Below are positions 33,706-42,552 of a DNA stretch of 64,000 nt, one piece after another. The DNA comes from Pseudomonas sp. GM41(2012) (lineage in GTDB: Bacteria > Pseudomonadota > Gammaproteobacteria > Pseudomonadales > Pseudomonadaceae), in the NCBI RefSeq assembly GCF_000282315.2, contig NZ_AKJN02000008.1, positions 744,001 to 808,000 on the forward strand, read 5' to 3'. The translations under genes were made by a program, and so were the position numbers. Position 1 is the first letter of the stretch. Each line of letters begins with the position of its first letter. Below the pieces are notes generated by a model. It searched no databases, had not been told where the DNA came from, and saw nothing but the letters and a program-made list of their open reading frames with translations.

Positions 33706-34389
33706 TTAATGCCCCATGAGCCAATGCTGATGCGGCCCCGGCAAGGTCCAGATGCCGAACAGGATCACCAGTAATCCGCCCGTCATCCGCACGCTACGTT
33801 TGCGCAACAACGCCGTGACCCGCTCAGCCGCCAGCCCCGTGGCGAGCAACACCGGCCAGGTGCCGAGCCCGAACGCGAGCATCAAAAGCGCACTGTCCAG
33901 CGCATTGCCCTGACTCGCCGACCATAGCAACGTGCTGTAAACCAACCCGCAGGGCAGCCAGCCCCAGAGCGCGCCCAGCAGCAGCGCGCGGGGGACGTTC
34001 GACACCGGCAGCAGTTTGTTGGCCACGGGCTGGATGTGCCGCCACAGGCCGCGACCGAGGCTTTCGATGCGGGTCAGGCCGCTCCACCAACCGGCGAGGT
34101 ATAGGCCCATGGCGACCAGCAGCAATCCGGCGATGACGCGCATGAACATCGCCGCGGGGCTGTTGGCTACCGCCCACCCGGCCAGACCGATCAGCAGGCC
34201 GGCCGTTGCGTAGCTGAGAATTCGCCCCAGGTTGTAGGCCAGCAGCAGTCGAAAACGCCGGCTGCGTTGCTCCTTGGGAATCGCCAGGGTCAACGCGCCC
34301 ATCAAGCCGCCGCACATGCCCAGGCAATGCCCGCCGCCGAGCAGACCGAGAATCACCGCAGACACCAGCAGCGGCGCCAACTCAAGCAT
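33706..34389 (-). CDS. SafE/TauE-like membrane protein downstream of ccoS
   Basis: A 227-residue integral membrane protein with about six segments and the N-terminal GGGHCLGMCGGLMGALT motif, characteristic of the sulfite exporter TauE/SafE-like group (also called urease accessory UreH-like transmembrane). Homologues sit next to cco assembly genes in many proteobacteria, which suggests a part in copper handling or cytochrome maturation; that is inference. The His-Cys-x3-Cys near the membrane could bind metal. Start MLELAPLLVSA at 34389 overlaps ccoS by eight bases, indicating coupling. Confidence 0.82.
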   Translation of the reverse strand: MLELAPLLVSAVILGLLGGGHCLGMCGGLMGALTLAIPKEQRSRRFRLLLAYNLGRILSYATAGLLIGLAGWAVANSPAAMFMRVIAGLLLVAMGLYLAGWWSGLTRIESLGRGLWRHIQPVANKLLPVSNVPRALLLGALWGWLPCGLVYSTLLWSASQGNALDSALLMLAFGLGTWPVLLATGLAAERVTALLRKRSVRMTGGLLVILFGIWTLPGPHQHWLMGH

Positions 34390-34600
34390 GAGGGGGCGCC
34401 TTGTCGTCCGGTTTGGCCGGATGGCCGCTGGCTTCGTCGACCGCGGCCTTGTGGTTCGGGTCCTGGTCATCAAACAGGATGCTGTGGGCCGGGCCGTCGA
34501 GGTCGTCGTACTGACCGCTGTCGACTGCCCAGAAGAAGATGTAAATGGCGATGGCCACGATCAGCAGCGCGGCCGGGATCATCACGTAGAGAGCTGGCAT
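34382..34600 (-). CDS. ccoS: cbb3-type cytochrome oxidase assembly protein CcoS
   Basis: A 72-residue protein with one N-terminal membrane segment (MIPAALLIVAIAIYIFFWAV) and an acidic tail (DSGQYDDLDGPAHSILFDDQ), matching CcoS. CcoS is needed to insert haem b and copper into the CcoN subunit. It lies 22 bases after ccoI and overlaps the SafE-like gene, forming the end of ccoGHIS. Confidence 0.93.
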   Translation of the reverse strand: MPALYVMIPAALLIVAIAIYIFFWAVDSGQYDDLDGPAHSILFDDQDPNHKAAVDEASGHPAKPDDKAPPHA

Positions 34601-34622
34601 CTTGACTCCATGCCCGCGCGGC

Positions 34623-37073
34623 TCAGGCCGGCAGCGGACGGGTTTCTGGCGTGGCGCTGACCGCAGGCGTGTTTGGCATGCGAGTCAGGCGCAGGGCGTT
34701 CAGCACCACGGTCAACGAACTGATGGACATGCCGACCGCGGCCCATACCGGGGTGATCCAGCCGAGGGCGGCGAACGGCAACATGAGGCCATTGTACAGC
34801 CCGGCCCACAGCAGGTTCTCGATGATTACCCGGCGGGTGCGCCGAGCCAGGCTGAAGGCTTGTACCAATGCGTCGAGGCGGTTCGACAGCAGTACGGCAT
34901 CGGCACTGGTTTTCGCCAGATCGGTGGCCGACCCCATGGCCACGCTGATGTCGGCGGCGGCCAGCACGGGCACGTCGTTGACCCCGTCACCGAGCATCAA
35001 CACCTTGCGGCCTTCCTTGTGCAGCTGTTGCAAGACCTGCAATTTATCGTCAGGACGCAAGCCGCCTCGGGCTTCATCGATGCCCAGTTCCGCAGCGACA
35101 CTGGCGACCATCGGCGAGCTGTCACCGGACAGCAGCAATGTTCGCCAGCCGCGAGCCTTGCAGGCCGCGAGCAGTGCAGGTGCATCGGCACGCAGGCGGT
35201 CGTCGAGAACAAACCACGCCAACGGCCCCTGGTCGTCGCCGAGCAACAGCCATTGGCCGGCCTCATCCGGCATCGATGGCACGGCAGCGCCACTGAGTTC
35301 ACAGACAAAACCCTGTTGGCCAATGCGCAGGCGTTGTTCACCGACCAACCCTTCGAGGCCGAGTCCTGGCGTGCTGTGGACTTCTTCGGCGGCCAGCGGT
35401 GCCCGGCCAAACGCCCGGGCGATCGGGTGTTCGGAGCGGTTTTCCAGCGCTGCGGCGAGGCTCAGGCATTGATCGCTATTGAGTGCGCCGAGCGGGCGAA
35501 TCGAACGCAAGGCCAGGCGACCTTCCGTCAGCGTGCCGGTCTTGTCGAAAATCACCGTGTCGATCTGATTGAGGCCTTCCAGCACGTGGCCGCGAGTCAG
35601 CAGCAAGCCGAGTTTGTGCAGTGTGCCAGTGGCGGCGGTGAGGGCGGTCGGCGTGGCCAGGGACAAGGCGCACGGGCACGTCGCAACGAGCATTGCCAGC
35701 ACAATCCAGAAGGCTCTCGACGAATCCAGTTCCCACCAGATGAGGCCGATGACGGCCGCGGCAATCAGTGACAGCAACAGGAACCATTGCGCGGCGCGAT
35801 CAGCAATTTCCGCCAGTCGCGGCTTCTCGGCCTGGGCGCGGTCCAGCAGGCGGACGATGGCGGACAGTCGGGTGTCTTGACCCAGCGCCAGGACTTCCAC
35901 GGTCAGCGCGCCTTCGACGTTTAGGGTGCCCGCGGTGACGGCATCGCCCGGCGTGCGCGGTTGCGGCAGGTATTCGCCGGTGAGCAGGGATTCGTCGACG
36001 CTCGACTGGCCGTCGAGGATCTTGCCGTCAGCCGGGAGGATTGCACCGGGATGCACCAGCACCTGATCGCCCACACGCAGTTCGCTGAGCAGGATCCGCT
36101 CGCTCTGGCCGTCGGCACTCAAGCGCAGACACGAGGCGGGCAGCAGGTTTACAAGCTGTGCGGTGGCGGCGGCGGTGCGTTCGCGGGCGCGACGTTCGAG
36201 ATACCGTCCGGCCAGCAGGAACAGCGCGAACATGCCCACCGCATCGAAATACAGTTCACCGACACCGGTGATCGAGGTCCAGATCCCGGCGATGTAGGCG
36301 CTGCCAATGGCCAGCGACACCGAAACGTCCATGGTCAGATGGCGGGTGCGCAAGTCGCGCATGGCGCCTTTGAAGAATGGCGCGCAGCTGTAGAACACGA
36401 TCGGGGTGGTGAGGAACAGCGCGACCCAACGCAGGATGGTGTGCAGCTCGGGGCTGAGGTCGATGTTGAATTCCGGCCAGGTGGCCATGGTCGCCATCAT
36501 TGCCTGAAACCACAGCAACCCGGCGACGCCGAGTTGGCGCAGGGCCAGGCGGTTTTCGCTGGCCAGTTGTTCGCTGGCGCGGTCGGCCTGATAGGGGTGC
36601 GCGGCGTAACCGATGTGGCGCAATTCGCTGAGTACCTGGCTCAACGGCAGTTGCGCGTCCGCCCAGCGCACATGCAGGCGATGGTTGGACAGGTTCAGGC
36701 GCGCTTCGGCCACTGCCGGCAAGCCGCGCAGGTGTTTCTCGATCAGCCAGCCGCAGGCGGCGCAACTGATGCCTTCCATCAACAGGGTGGTTTCGGCCAG
36801 TTCGCCTTCGTGGCGGACGAAGGGGGCTTGCACGTCGGCGCGGTCGTACAGCGCCAGTTCGTCCACCAACTGCACCGGCAGCGCTTCGGGGTTGGCCGAT
36901 GACTCGCTGCGATGCTGGTAATAGGTTTCCAGTCCGCCGGCCACGATGGCTTCGGCCACGGCCTGGCAACCCGGGCAGCAGAACTCGCGGGTTTCACCGA
37001 GGACGGCAGCGGTGAAGCGGCTGCCGGCCGGGACGGGCAGGGCGCAGTGGTAGCAGGGGAGTGGAGTGGTCAT
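34623..37073 (-). CDS. ccoI: Copper-translocating P1B-type ATPase CcoI
   Basis: An 816-residue inner-membrane ATPase that exports copper for cbb3 oxidase assembly. The N-terminus has cysteine-rich CYHCALPVP and CCPGCQAVAE, then a heavy-metal-associated domain (GISCAACGWLIEKHL). The core has the membrane CPC motif (ATCPCALSLATPTAL), the phosphorylation site DKTGTLTEG and GDGVNDVPVLAAADISVAMG. These and the position between ccoH and ccoS separate it from copper-tolerance CopA pumps. Confidence 0.96.
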   Translation of the reverse strand: MTTPLPCYHCALPVPAGSRFTAAVLGETREFCCPGCQAVAEAIVAGGLETYYQHRSESSANPEALPVQLVDELALYDRADVQAPFVRHEGELAETTLLMEGISCAACGWLIEKHLRGLPAVAEARLNLSNHRLHVRWADAQLPLSQVLSELRHIGYAAHPYQADRASEQLASENRLALRQLGVAGLLWFQAMMATMATWPEFNIDLSPELHTILRWVALFLTTPIVFYSCAPFFKGAMRDLRTRHLTMDVSVSLAIGSAYIAGIWTSITGVGELYFDAVGMFALFLLAGRYLERRARERTAAATAQLVNLLPASCLRLSADGQSERILLSELRVGDQVLVHPGAILPADGKILDGQSSVDESLLTGEYLPQPRTPGDAVTAGTLNVEGALTVEVLALGQDTRLSAIVRLLDRAQAEKPRLAEIADRAAQWFLLLSLIAAAVIGLIWWELDSSRAFWIVLAMLVATCPCALSLATPTALTAATGTLHKLGLLLTRGHVLEGLNQIDTVIFDKTGTLTEGRLALRSIRPLGALNSDQCLSLAAALENRSEHPIARAFGRAPLAAEEVHSTPGLGLEGLVGEQRLRIGQQGFVCELSGAAVPSMPDEAGQWLLLGDDQGPLAWFVLDDRLRADAPALLAACKARGWRTLLLSGDSSPMVASVAAELGIDEARGGLRPDDKLQVLQQLHKEGRKVLMLGDGVNDVPVLAAADISVAMGSATDLAKTSADAVLLSNRLDALVQAFSLARRTRRVIIENLLWAGLYNGLMLPFAALGWITPVWAAVGMSISSLTVVLNALRLTRMPNTPAVSATPETRPLPA

Positions 37074-37104
37074 GAGGTGAAGTCTATATCGTTCGGAAGG
37101 GCCT

Positions 37105-37199
37105 CATCGCGAGCAGGCTCACTCCCACATTTGATCGATGTCGTGCACAAAATTCATGTACACCGCAGATCCACTGTGGGAGCGAGCCTGCTCGCGATG
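37105..37199. repeat. REP pair, GAGCGAGCCTGCTCGCGA type, inside ccoH-ccoI
   Basis: CATCGCGAGCAGGCTCACTC and TGTGGGAGCGAGCCTGCTCG with the following GCGATG are inverted copies separated by about 44 bases. The element lies between two genes of the same presumed operon, where it could act as a hairpin that lowers expression of downstream genes. Confidence 0.85.
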
Positions 37200-37215
37200 C
37201 GCGAAGCGCAGGCTT

Positions 37216-37755
37216 TTACTTCTTCAGGTCTTCGGCGCCTTGCAGTGGTTCATCACCTAGCAGCAAATCCTTGTCATGGCTGACCTGTTCTTCTTCGAAC
37301 ATGCGCCAGGTCTTGTCATCCTGTACGCCCAGCAGTTCTACAAAGCGGCGACCGTCGACCTTGTCGTTCAACTGGCCAATGTAGCGGCCCTGTTCGGTTT
37401 CGCTGCGCGCCAGGGTGATCTTGCGATCCTTCTCTGGCTGGGTCGGTGAGATCAGGTTCAGCTCCAGGGTTTTCGGTTGGCTGTTGCCGCTCAGGCGCAG
37501 GTCGACCTCACCGGTCACGTCGTCCAGATGAACGCTGGCGCGCAGCAGCAGGGTCTGCGCCAGCAACTCACGGTCGAGGGAACGGTTGATGCCTTTGCCG
37601 GCTTCGTAATAGTTGTCGTTGACCAGGTTGTCCGGGTTGTTCACCGCGATCGTCACCATGGACAAGGTCAGGGTCACGGAACACGCCAGGATGGCGATGA
37701 TGATCCACGGCCAAAGGTGCTTGTACCAGGGGCTTGCGGCAGTTGCTGTGGGCAT
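37216..37755 (-). CDS. ccoH: cbb3 oxidase assembly protein CcoH (FixH-like)
   Basis: A 179-residue membrane-anchored protein with one N-terminal segment (WPWIIIAILACSVTLTLSMV) followed by a periplasmic FixH domain (VNDNYYEAGKGIN and later LSGNSQPKTLELNL). CcoH stabilises the cbb3 assembly intermediate. The start at 37755 (MPTATAASPW) has AGAGAAG upstream. It lies 11 bases downstream of ccoG. Confidence 0.92.
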   Translation of the reverse strand: MPTATAASPWYKHLWPWIIIAILACSVTLTLSMVTIAVNNPDNLVNDNYYEAGKGINRSLDRELLAQTLLLRASVHLDDVTGEVDLRLSGNSQPKTLELNLISPTQPEKDRKITLARSETEQGRYIGQLNDKVDGRRFVELLGVQDDKTWRMFEEEQVSHDKDLLLGDEPLQGAEDLKK

Positions 37756-37766
37756 GATCACTTCTC

Positions 37767-39179
37767 TCAACGAACTTGTGGGCCGATGAACCGGCTCTTG
37801 GCTTCAATGTGGACGCTGTCGTCATCGGCATCCTTGAGGATGAATTTCACCTCGTTGGTGCTCGATGGCAGTTTCTCCGGTGCGCTGGACAGTTCGACCG
37901 GTTGGCTGAAAATCTCCCCGGCGGCGACCTTGATCTCGCGCTTGCCTTGCAGCTTGAGGTCCGGCAGGCCAGCGGCTTCGAGCACGTAGGTGTGGTCGCG
38001 CTGATCCTTGTTCATGATCTTCAGGCTGTAGACGTTTTCGATCCGGCCTTCGGCGTTTTCGCGGTACAGCACGCGGTCTTTGCTGACGTCGAAACCGACC
38101 AGCGAACGCATGAAGAACGCGGTCATCAGCAAGGCGATCATCGCCAGCAGCACCGTGGCATAGCCGATCAGGCGCGGGCGCAGTTTATTGGTTTTTTGCC
38201 CGGACAGGTTGTGCTCGGTGGTGTAGCTGATCAGACCGCGCGGGTAATCCATCTTGTCCATGATGCTGTCGCAGGCATCGATGCAGGCCGCACAGCCGAT
38301 GCATTCGACTTGCAGGCCGTCGCGGATGTCGATACCGGTCGGGCAGACCTGGACGCACATGGTGCAGTCGATGCAGTCACCCAGGCCCATGGCCTTGTAG
38401 TCGACGCCTTTCTTGCGCGGGCCACGGCTTTCGCCACGACGCGGGTCGTAGGAAACGATCAGGGTGTCTTTGTCGAACATCACGCTCTGGAAGCGTGCGT
38501 ACGGACACATGTAAATGCACACCTGCTCGCGCAACCAGCCGGCATTGCCGTAGGTGGCGAGAGTGAAGAAGCCGACCCAGAAATACGACCAGCCGTCGGC
38601 TTCGCCGGTGAAGAAGTCGATGGTCAGCTCGCGGATCGGCGAGAAGTAACCGACGAAGGTCATGCCGGTGATGAAGCCGATCAACAACCACATCGTGTGT
38701 TTGCTGAATTTGCGCAGGAATTTGTTGGCACTCATCGGCGCTTTGTCGAGCTTGATGCGCTGGTTGCGGTCGCCTTCGGTGACCTTCTCGCACCACATGA
38801 AAATCCACGTCCAGACACTTTGCGGGCAGGTATAGCCGCACCAGACCCGGCCGGCGTACACGGTAATGAAGAACAGGCCGAAGGCGCTGACGATCAGGAT
38901 CCCCGAGAGCAGGATGAAGTCCTGCGGCCAGAAGGTTGCTCCAAAGATGAAGAATTTGCGTTCCGGCAGGTTCCACCAGACGGCCTGATGGCCACCCCAG
39001 TTCAGCCAGACCGTGCCGAAATACAGCAGAAACAGCCCGGCACCGCCCATCATCCGCAGGTTGCGGAACAGGCCGGTGAAGGCGCGGGTGTAGATTTTTT
39101 CTCGAGAGGCGTAAAGGTCGACGCTGTTGTTCGCGTTCTTGGCAGGGGTGACGTCGTGTACCGGAATCTGATTGCTCAT
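37767..39179 (-). CDS. ccoG: Cytochrome oxidase accessory protein CcoG (FixG/RdxA ferredoxin)
   Basis: A 470-residue polytopic membrane protein with two 4Fe-4S ferredoxin motifs (CIDCTMCVQVCP and CIGCAACIDACD, about residues 255-305), additional cysteine pairs in membrane loops (CGYTCPQSVW, CIYMCPYARF), and a C-terminal Ig-like FixG domain. CcoG is reported to reduce copper(II) for delivery to cbb3 oxidase. Two ATGs are adjacent; the one at 39179 has the better spacing from GGGA, the other is at 39182. First gene of ccoGHIS; a candidate ANR box lies 165 bases upstream. Confidence 0.95.
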   Translation of the reverse strand: MSNQIPVHDVTPAKNANNSVDLYASREKIYTRAFTGLFRNLRMMGGAGLFLLYFGTVWLNWGGHQAVWWNLPERKFFIFGATFWPQDFILLSGILIVSAFGLFFITVYAGRVWCGYTCPQSVWTWIFMWCEKVTEGDRNQRIKLDKAPMSANKFLRKFSKHTMWLLIGFITGMTFVGYFSPIRELTIDFFTGEADGWSYFWVGFFTLATYGNAGWLREQVCIYMCPYARFQSVMFDKDTLIVSYDPRRGESRGPRKKGVDYKAMGLGDCIDCTMCVQVCPTGIDIRDGLQVECIGCAACIDACDSIMDKMDYPRGLISYTTEHNLSGQKTNKLRPRLIGYATVLLAMIALLMTAFFMRSLVGFDVSKDRVLYRENAEGRIENVYSLKIMNKDQRDHTYVLEAAGLPDLKLQGKREIKVAAGEIFSQPVELSSAPEKLPSSTNEVKFILKDADDDSVHIEAKSRFIGPQVR

Positions 39180-39346
39180 CATTGCATCCCACGGCAGTGG
39201 AAAAATGCCCCGGTCAGTACGTGCCGACCGCGGTCAAAAAGAGGTGTTGCAGTGGCGCAATGATACGCCTGTCGCTCTAGCCCGAGGGTGCGACCTTTGG
39301 TCGCGTTGGGGAAAAATCATGAATGGTGTAGCAGATGTAACAAAAC

Positions 39347-39360
39347 GTGATGCAGATCAA
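39347..39360 (-). promoter_or_regulatory. Candidate ANR box upstream of ccoG
   Basis: Minus-strand TTGAT-CTGC-ATCAC matches TTGAT-N4-ATCAA with one mismatch. CATGAT (39321-39316) is a -10-like sequence about 25 bases further, three bases off the ideal. The rest of the 492-base gap 39183-39674 is AT-rich, without any gene I can support, and leads into the inserted phosphoesterase gene. Confidence 0.6.
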
Positions 39361-39674
39361 TTGACTTGTTCAGTATGGACGGTTTTTTGCGTCCTGCCTT
39401 CCACACACTGCCCACCTGTTTCGGCGTGCCTGAGCATGCTGGCGATTCAATGACTGTTGTGAGTCTGTCGTTTTAATCTTTGTGTTGTTGTTTTTTTGGA
39501 GCGCTTATATAGGCGAACTTGTGAGGAGTTGTGGGTGCTTAGTTGCTGGCTTGAAATATAGTTAATTAATTGTCGGGTGCTGGATGTTTGTGTGAGTTTG
39601 AAGTCTGCTATATGTTTGTATCCGGACAGATTGTCTGTCGCTAAATTATTAATGTTATCTGGAAATGGAATTCT

Positions 39675-40694
39675 ATGAACGTATCAACTACGGGTGGCCT
39701 GTTGGCGTGCCTGGCCTTTGCTGTCATGACACCTTTTGCACATTCAGCGCCAACAACAGTATCTCCGGTGGATATGGTGTTTACCTCAGATCCGCAATAT
39801 CCGTGGACTGAGAAAACCGATGCCGGTGAAACCCAGACCGACTCGGAACGGGATTCGCGTTCCAAGTGGCTGATCGAAACCCAATACAATGATATTGCCA
39901 ATTTCAGGCAGAACTTTGGTGGCGTCGCGCGAGTGCCGGTGATGATCAATGGCGATATCACTGCCTTTGGTCATGGTTGGCAGCGTTCGGTGGTCAAACC
40001 GATTCTGGACAACAAGTTGCTTGGCCAGTATGACTATGGGCTGGGTAATCATGACTATGAGAACAATGTCGATGACTGTCTTTTTAATAATTGTGCCGCA
40101 GGGAGTGTCGAGGATTTTTTGACGCGCTATACCGGTAAAGATGGCAGGGCCGACAGCATTGATGTTCAACTGATAGATGAGGGTACCGTCAAGAAACGTG
40201 TGTCTGGCAGTCTGGCTTACTCCAAGAACTTTGGAGATGTTCATATGGTGCAGCTGAATAATGAGCCTACTTACTCGGTCAACTTTACCGCTTATGACTG
40301 GCTGGTGCCGAAGGACTATCACCTGACGGACGCACTTGACTGGTTGGAAAAGGATTTGAAGGGCGCCCGTGAAAAAGGCCAGATCATTATCCTGAATATG
40401 CATAAACCCCAGTGGGGTGGCAGTGATCAGCAATTGAGTCGCTTCAATAAGATGATCAAAGATTACAAGGTGACCGCGGTGTTTGCCGGGCACTACCACC
40501 GGTCTCATGGCAAATACACCAGCGCCACCAGAGAGTTTGGTGACGTGCCATTGTTCCTGAGTGGGGCGGCTTCGCAACAAACGTACCTGATTGCGACCTT
40601 CACCAAGGAAAGGGACAAGTTGATGGTCTACCGCGTGACGGGCAACAACTGGCCTAGTCGAAAGCTTGAGGCAACTATCCCGGTCAAGCGTTAA
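39675..40694 (+). CDS. Secreted calcineurin-like metallophosphoesterase, probable insertion
   Basis: A 339-residue protein with a signal peptide (LLACLAFAVMTPFAHSA, cleaved near residue 25). Metal motifs in order: D39-x-Q41 (SDPQYPW, usual DxH altered to DxQ), G93-D94 (INGDITAFGH), G124-N-H-D127 (GLGNHDYE), H243 (NMHKPQW) and G272-H-Y-H275. C135 and C140 could form a disulfide. It would act in the periplasm or outside on a phosphoester, possibly a nucleotide, lipid or phosphoprotein. It is transcribed against all neighbours, inserted between ccoG and ccoP1, with an AT-rich leader and more A/T-ending codons, suggesting horizontal gain. Substrate unknown. Confidence 0.85.
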   Translation: MNVSTTGGLLACLAFAVMTPFAHSAPTTVSPVDMVFTSDPQYPWTEKTDAGETQTDSERDSRSKWLIETQYNDIANFRQNFGGVARVPVMINGDITAFGHGWQRSVVKPILDNKLLGQYDYGLGNHDYENNVDDCLFNNCAAGSVEDFLTRYTGKDGRADSIDVQLIDEGTVKKRVSGSLAYSKNFGDVHMVQLNNEPTYSVNFTAYDWLVPKDYHLTDALDWLEKDLKGAREKGQIIILNMHKPQWGGSDQQLSRFNKMIKDYKVTAVFAGHYHRSHGKYTSATREFGDVPLFLSGAASQQTYLIATFTKERDKLMVYRVTGNNWPSRKLEATIPVKR

Positions 40695-40714
40695 GTCGGG
40701 TCGATCGTAAAATG

Positions 40715-40755
40715 AAAACGGCCCCGCCAGTATTACTGGCGGGGCCGTTTTTTGT
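40715..40755. terminator. Bidirectional terminator between the phosphoesterase gene and ccoP1
   Basis: AAAACGGCCCCGCCAG and CTGGCGGGGCCGTTTT form a 16-base perfect stem with loop TATTA. It serves the phosphoesterase transcript and the convergent cbb3-1 operon. Confidence 0.92.
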
Positions 40756-40772
40756 TGCATCAAGCGTTTGTC

Positions 40773-41756
40773 TTACTGGGCATCCGCTACCGGCGCTTTC
40801 TCACCGTGAGAAAGGCTGTAGACGTAAGCGGCCAGCAGGTGAACCTTGTCGTTGCCTTGCAGCTGTTCTTGCGCAGGCATCTGGCCCTGACGGCCGTAAC
40901 GGATGGTCTGCTGCAGTTGAGCGAAGCTCGAGCCGTAGATGAACGCGCCCGGGTGGGTCAGGTCAGGTGCGCCCATGGCTGGCGTACCTTTGCCTGCCGG
41001 ACCGTGGCACGCCACGCAGTTGGCAGCGAACAGTTTCTGCCCGGCAACCGGGTCAGCCTTGGCGCCTTCCGGCAACTTGCGGCCATCAAGGCTGGTCAGT
41101 ACGAACGCGGCAACGTTCGCAACGCCTTGCTCGCCGATCACTTCAGCCCAGGCCGGCATCACCGCGTGACGACCGCCCATGATGGTGGTCTTGATGGTTT
41201 CCGCTTCGCCGCCCCAGCGCCAGTCGGCGTCGGTCAGGTTAGGGAAGCCATAAGCGCCCTTGGCGTCAGAACCGTGGCAGACCGAGCAGTTGGAGGCGAA
41301 CAGGCGGCCACCCATCTTCAGGGCTTGCGGGTCCTTGGCGACTTCTTCGATTGGCATGGAAGCGAATTTGGCGAAGATCGGGCCGAACTTGGCGTCCGAC
41401 TTGGCCATTTCCTTTTCCCACTCGTGAACGCCGGTCCAGCCGCTCTGGCCGTTGGCGAACGCGGTCTGCTTTTCGTTATCGAGGTAGTTGTACCCCGGCA
41501 GCAGGCCTTTCCAGTTACCCAGGCCCGGGTACAGCACCAGGTAGCCCAGGGCGAAGATGATGGTGCCCACGAACAGCATGAACCACCATTTTGGCAGTGG
41601 GTTGTCGTACTCCTCGATCCCGTCGAAGGAGTGGCCAACCGTTTCTTCGGTGGCTTCGCTGCGCTGGCCCTTGCGGGTGGACAGCAGCAGCCAGGTCAGG
41701 GCGAAGATCGTGCCGAGACTGAGGACTGTGACGTACAGACTCCAGAACGTAGTCAT
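40773..41756 (-). CDS. ccoP: cbb3-1 oxidase, dihaem cytochrome c subunit CcoP
   Basis: A 327-residue subunit with two N-terminal membrane segments (about residues 5-25 and 56-76) and two haem c sites, C157-SV-C160-H161 and C247-VA-C250-H251. It delivers electrons to the catalytic subunit. It overlaps ccoQ by four bases (ATGA). Compared with the upstream copy it has a 14-residue longer segment between PGY and WTG (about 90-106). Last gene of the downstream ccoNOQP operon, ended by the terminator at 40715. Confidence 0.97.
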   Translation of the reverse strand: MTTFWSLYVTVLSLGTIFALTWLLLSTRKGQRSEATEETVGHSFDGIEEYDNPLPKWWFMLFVGTIIFALGYLVLYPGLGNWKGLLPGYNYLDNEKQTAFANGQSGWTGVHEWEKEMAKSDAKFGPIFAKFASMPIEEVAKDPQALKMGGRLFASNCSVCHGSDAKGAYGFPNLTDADWRWGGEAETIKTTIMGGRHAVMPAWAEVIGEQGVANVAAFVLTSLDGRKLPEGAKADPVAGQKLFAANCVACHGPAGKGTPAMGAPDLTHPGAFIYGSSFAQLQQTIRYGRQGQMPAQEQLQGNDKVHLLAAYVYSLSHGEKAPVADAQ

Positions 41757-41938
41757 TCTTTGTTACTCCTAGAAGCTTGCTCGACGTGCTTGATGGCTTC
41801 GGGATCATCCGCGAAAGGCAGCAAGGTCGCGTCTTCAAACTCCGACTTGCGCTTGGGGCTGAATACCCACAACGCCAGACCGATGAAGGCCACCATCACA
41901 ACAACGGTGCCCAGGCCACGAATCATCCCGATATCCAT
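41753..41938 (-). CDS. ccoQ: cbb3-1 oxidase subunit CcoQ
   Basis: A 61-residue protein with a single membrane helix (GLGTVVVMVAFIGLALWVFS) and a basic-then-acidic tail, the standard CcoQ form. It stabilises the complex. It lies five bases after ccoO and overlaps ccoP by four bases. Confidence 0.93.
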   Translation of the reverse strand: MDIGMIRGLGTVVVMVAFIGLALWVFSPKRKSEFEDATLLPFADDPEAIKHVEQASRSNKE

Positions 41939-41943
41939 CTAAA

Positions 41944-42552
41944 TCACCGTTTGCTTTTGATGATGGTGCCCAGGCCTTGCAGATAGGCCACCAGCGCGTC
42001 CATTTCGGTTTTGCCCTTCACAGCATCCTTGGCGCCGGCGATGTCTTCGTCGGTGTAAGGGACGCCGAGCGTGCGCAAGACTTCCATTTTCTTGGCGGTG
42101 TCTTTGCCGTCGAGCTTGTTTTCCACGAGGAACGGGTAGGCCGGCATTTTCGACTCAGGCACTACGTTGCGCGGGTTGTACAAATGCGCACGCTGCCAGT
42201 CATCGGAGTAACGACCGCCAACACGGGCCAGGTCCGGACCGGTACGCTTGGACCCCCACAGGAACGGGTGGTCCCAGACGCTTTCACCGGCGACCGAGTA
42301 GTGGCCGTAACGTTCGGTTTCAGCACGGAACGGGCGGATCATCTGCGAGTGGCAGCCGACACAACCGTTGGCGATGTAGATGTCGCGGCCTTCCAGTTCA
42401 AGGGCGGTGCGAGGCTTCATGCCTTCGACCGGCTTGTTGGTGACGTCCTGGAAAAACAGCGGAACGATCTGGGTCAGGCCGCCGATGCTGACGGCGATAA
42501 CCATGAAGAAGGCCAGCAGGCCAATGTTCTTCTCGACTGCTTCATGCTTCAT
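41944..42552 (-). CDS. ccoO: cbb3-1 oxidase, monohaem cytochrome c subunit CcoO
   Basis: A 202-residue membrane-anchored cytochrome c. One N-terminal helix (about residues 10-30) precedes the haem site C64-VG-C67-H68 (NGCVGCHSQMIRP). The start codon shares one base with the ccoN stop codon (TGATG), so translation is coupled. The block around the haem site is identical in the second copy. Confidence 0.97.
   Translation of the reverse strand: MKHEAVEKNIGLLAFFMVIAVSIGGLTQIVPLFFQDVTNKPVEGMKPRTALELEGRDIYIANGCVGCHSQMIRPFRAETERYGHYSVAGESVWDHPFLWGSKRTGPDLARVGGRYSDDWQRAHLYNPRNVVPESKMPAYPFLVENKLDGKDTAKKMEVLRTLGVPYTDEDIAGAKDAVKGKTEMDALVAYLQGLGTIIKSKR

Noticed and set aside
37776..39263. 495-codon open frame antisense to ccoG
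   Set aside because: Antisense shadow; ccoG has ferredoxin motifs and correct operon position.
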